Source: an uncultured bacterium (lineage in GTDB: Bacteria > Pseudomonadota > Alphaproteobacteria > SP197). Taken from it: a stretch of DNA of 14,492 nucleotides. Both the position numbers and the translations under genes were made by a program. The stretch spans positions 1-14,492 of the forward strand of contig CALLQH010000033.1 of the NCBI GenBank assembly GCA_938014945.1, written 5' to 3'. Shown here piece by piece: positions 13,462 to 14,492 of the stretch (its first letter is position 1; each line of letters starts with the position of its first letter). Below the pieces are notes generated by a model. It saw only the letters and a list, made by a program, of their open reading frames with translations. It was not told the origin of the DNA and ran no database searches.

Positions 13462-14492
13462 CCAAAGCCAATCCCACCGTCGTCGGCGGTTTCGTCGTCG
13501 GCGCCATCGCCCTGCTTATCGCCGGCGTCATCTTCTTCGGCTCGGCCAGCATGTTCGCGCCCAAGATACCGGTGGTGATGGTCTTCCCGGATTCGGTCGA
13601 GGGTCTTTCCACCGGCTCGTCGATCGAGTTCAGCGGCGTGCAGCTTGGCACCGTCACCTCCGTCACCGCCATCGTGCAGGCCGATCTTTCGATCCAGATC
13701 GTCGTCAGGGGCAATATCGACCCATCAGCGATTTCCCTGGGCGCGGGTGTCGCGGCGCCCCAGGCGCCGGGCGAGTACTTCCAGCAATTCGTGGACAAGG
13801 GTCTGCGCGCGCAGCTCAACACCGGCAGCATCCTGACCGGGCAGAAGATCGTCTCCCTGGTCGTTCGGCCCGATACGCCGGCCGTGCTGCTCAGTACGGT
13901 GGAAGGCGGGCACGAGATTCCCACGGTGGAATCCGACTTCGACGTCTACAAGGCCCAGATCGCCGACACCCTGGCGAAGATCCAGAAGCTGCCCCTGGAC
14001 GAGCTCGCCCAGCATCTCATGACGACCATCGACAGCTTCGGAACGACCTCCGACAGGGCCAACGAGATGATCGGGGTGATCCAGGACGACACCGCCTCGG
14101 TTCTTGCCCGCATGGACGAGATTCTCGCCCAGGCCCAGTCCCTCGGCCTGGTCCGGAACACCAACCAGACCGTGACGGACGTCGGCACGCTCGCCACCGA
14201 CACCAATGCGCAGATCAGCGTCATGGCCGAACAGGCCAAGCTCGCTGTGGCGAGCTTCGAGCGGACGTCCACCGTGCTGCAGAACGCCCTGGACACGCTC
14301 AACGGGGCCCTGAGCGAGGCTGAAGGGGTCATCGCGCCGGATTCCGAGCTTTCCCGCGCCACGCTGAACACCCTGAATGACGTCTCGGTGGCGGTGCGCG
14401 ACATCGGCGCAACGGCGAACTCGATCCGCACCCTCACGGACTACCTGGCCCGCAATCCCGACAGCATCCTCTTTGGCAAGCCCGCGGAGTAA
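13458..14492 (+). CDS. mlaD: MlaD-family MCE protein with long helical tail
   Basis: A 344-residue membrane-anchored MCE protein, the periplasmic lipid-binding ring component of the transporter. One N-terminal membrane helix (residues 8-28) is followed by a single MCE domain (~37-138). The domain has the core FPDSVEGLSTGSSIEFSGVQLGTV and the later GLRAQLNTGSILTGQKIVSL, forms shared with PqiB/LetB-like proteins. From about 160 to 325 it is helix-rich and Ala/Thr/Asp-rich with coiled-coil character, ending YLARNPDSILFGKP, a common end of long MCE proteins. E. coli MlaD (183 residues) lacks such a tail, so this protein may form a helical needle across the periplasm. AAGGAGG is 6 nt before the ATG, which overlaps the mlaF stop. 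The TAA is the last codon of the window; any auxiliary lipoprotein would be downstream. Confidence 0.92.
   Translation: MTKANPTVVGGFVVGAIALLIAGVIFFGSASMFAPKIPVVMVFPDSVEGLSTGSSIEFSGVQLGTVTSVTAIVQADLSIQIVVRGNIDPSAISLGAGVAAPQAPGEYFQQFVDKGLRAQLNTGSILTGQKIVSLVVRPDTPAVLLSTVEGGHEIPTVESDFDVYKAQIADTLAKIQKLPLDELAQHLMTTIDSFGTTSDRANEMIGVIQDDTASVLARMDEILAQAQSLGLVRNTNQTVTDVGTLATDTNAQISVMAEQAKLAVASFERTSTVLQNALDTLNGALSEAEGVIAPDSELSRATLNTLNDVSVAVRDIGATANSIRTLTDYLARNPDSILFGKPAE

Noticed and set aside
1..14492. CRISPR arrays, tRNA or rRNA genes, insertion sequences and att-type repeats
   Set aside because: No regularly spaced repeats, cloverleaf-like segments, transposase motifs or flanking terminal repeats were seen on reading both strands.

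Overview
This is a GC-rich, gene-dense window with Gram-negative envelope genes (a signal-peptide sulfatase, an outer-membrane beta-barrel, an Mla/MCE lipid transporter). Gene content (CaiB/BaiF CoA-transferase, PhyH-type dioxygenase, BetA-like GMC oxidoreductase, STAS-fused MlaE) suggests an alphaproteobacterium, possibly from a Rhodospirillales-like lineage. That placement is inferred from gene families and composition, not from a marker gene.

Layout, left half. The window opens with the last 53 codons of an MlaC/Ttg2D-like periplasmic lipid-binding protein (+). A hotdog-fold thioesterase (+) converges on a CaiB/BaiF family III CoA-transferase (-). Next are a small DUF6790-like membrane protein (+) and, converging on it, a DMT/EamA exporter (-); these two share one CTAG as their stop codons. 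A 268-bp divergent region follows, then a PhyH-like Fe(II)/2-oxoglutarate dioxygenase (+) and a GMC flavoprotein (+). This part looks like general acyl-CoA and small-molecule oxidation functions, with no single pathway proven.

Layout, right half. A large secreted arylsulfatase (-) lies downstream of an AraC-family regulator (-). On the other side of the regulator, an outer-membrane beta-barrel gene (+) is followed at 51 bp by an mlaE-mlaF-mlaD operon (+) whose last stop codon is the last base of the window. MlaE carries an N-terminal STAS (MlaB-like) domain, and MlaD has a long helical tail.

Main finding. A 16-bp element (TGCG[C/T]CAAATGACAGG, 15 of 16 identical) lies in the promoter regions of both the sulfatase and the beta-barrel gene. 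It has the same orientation relative to each gene and lies 20-21 nt upstream of a weak -10-like hexamer. With the AraC gene between the two targets, this suggests a regulon coupling extracytoplasmic desulfation to an outer-membrane protein and perhaps to the MCE-type lipid transporter downstream. The sequence elements are seen directly. The regulatory link and the idea of sulfated-lipid or sterol uptake are inference. Several hairpins (after the sulfatase, after the GMC gene, over the mlaE ribosome binding site) and a perfect dyad near the likely sulfatase transcript start are also recorded.
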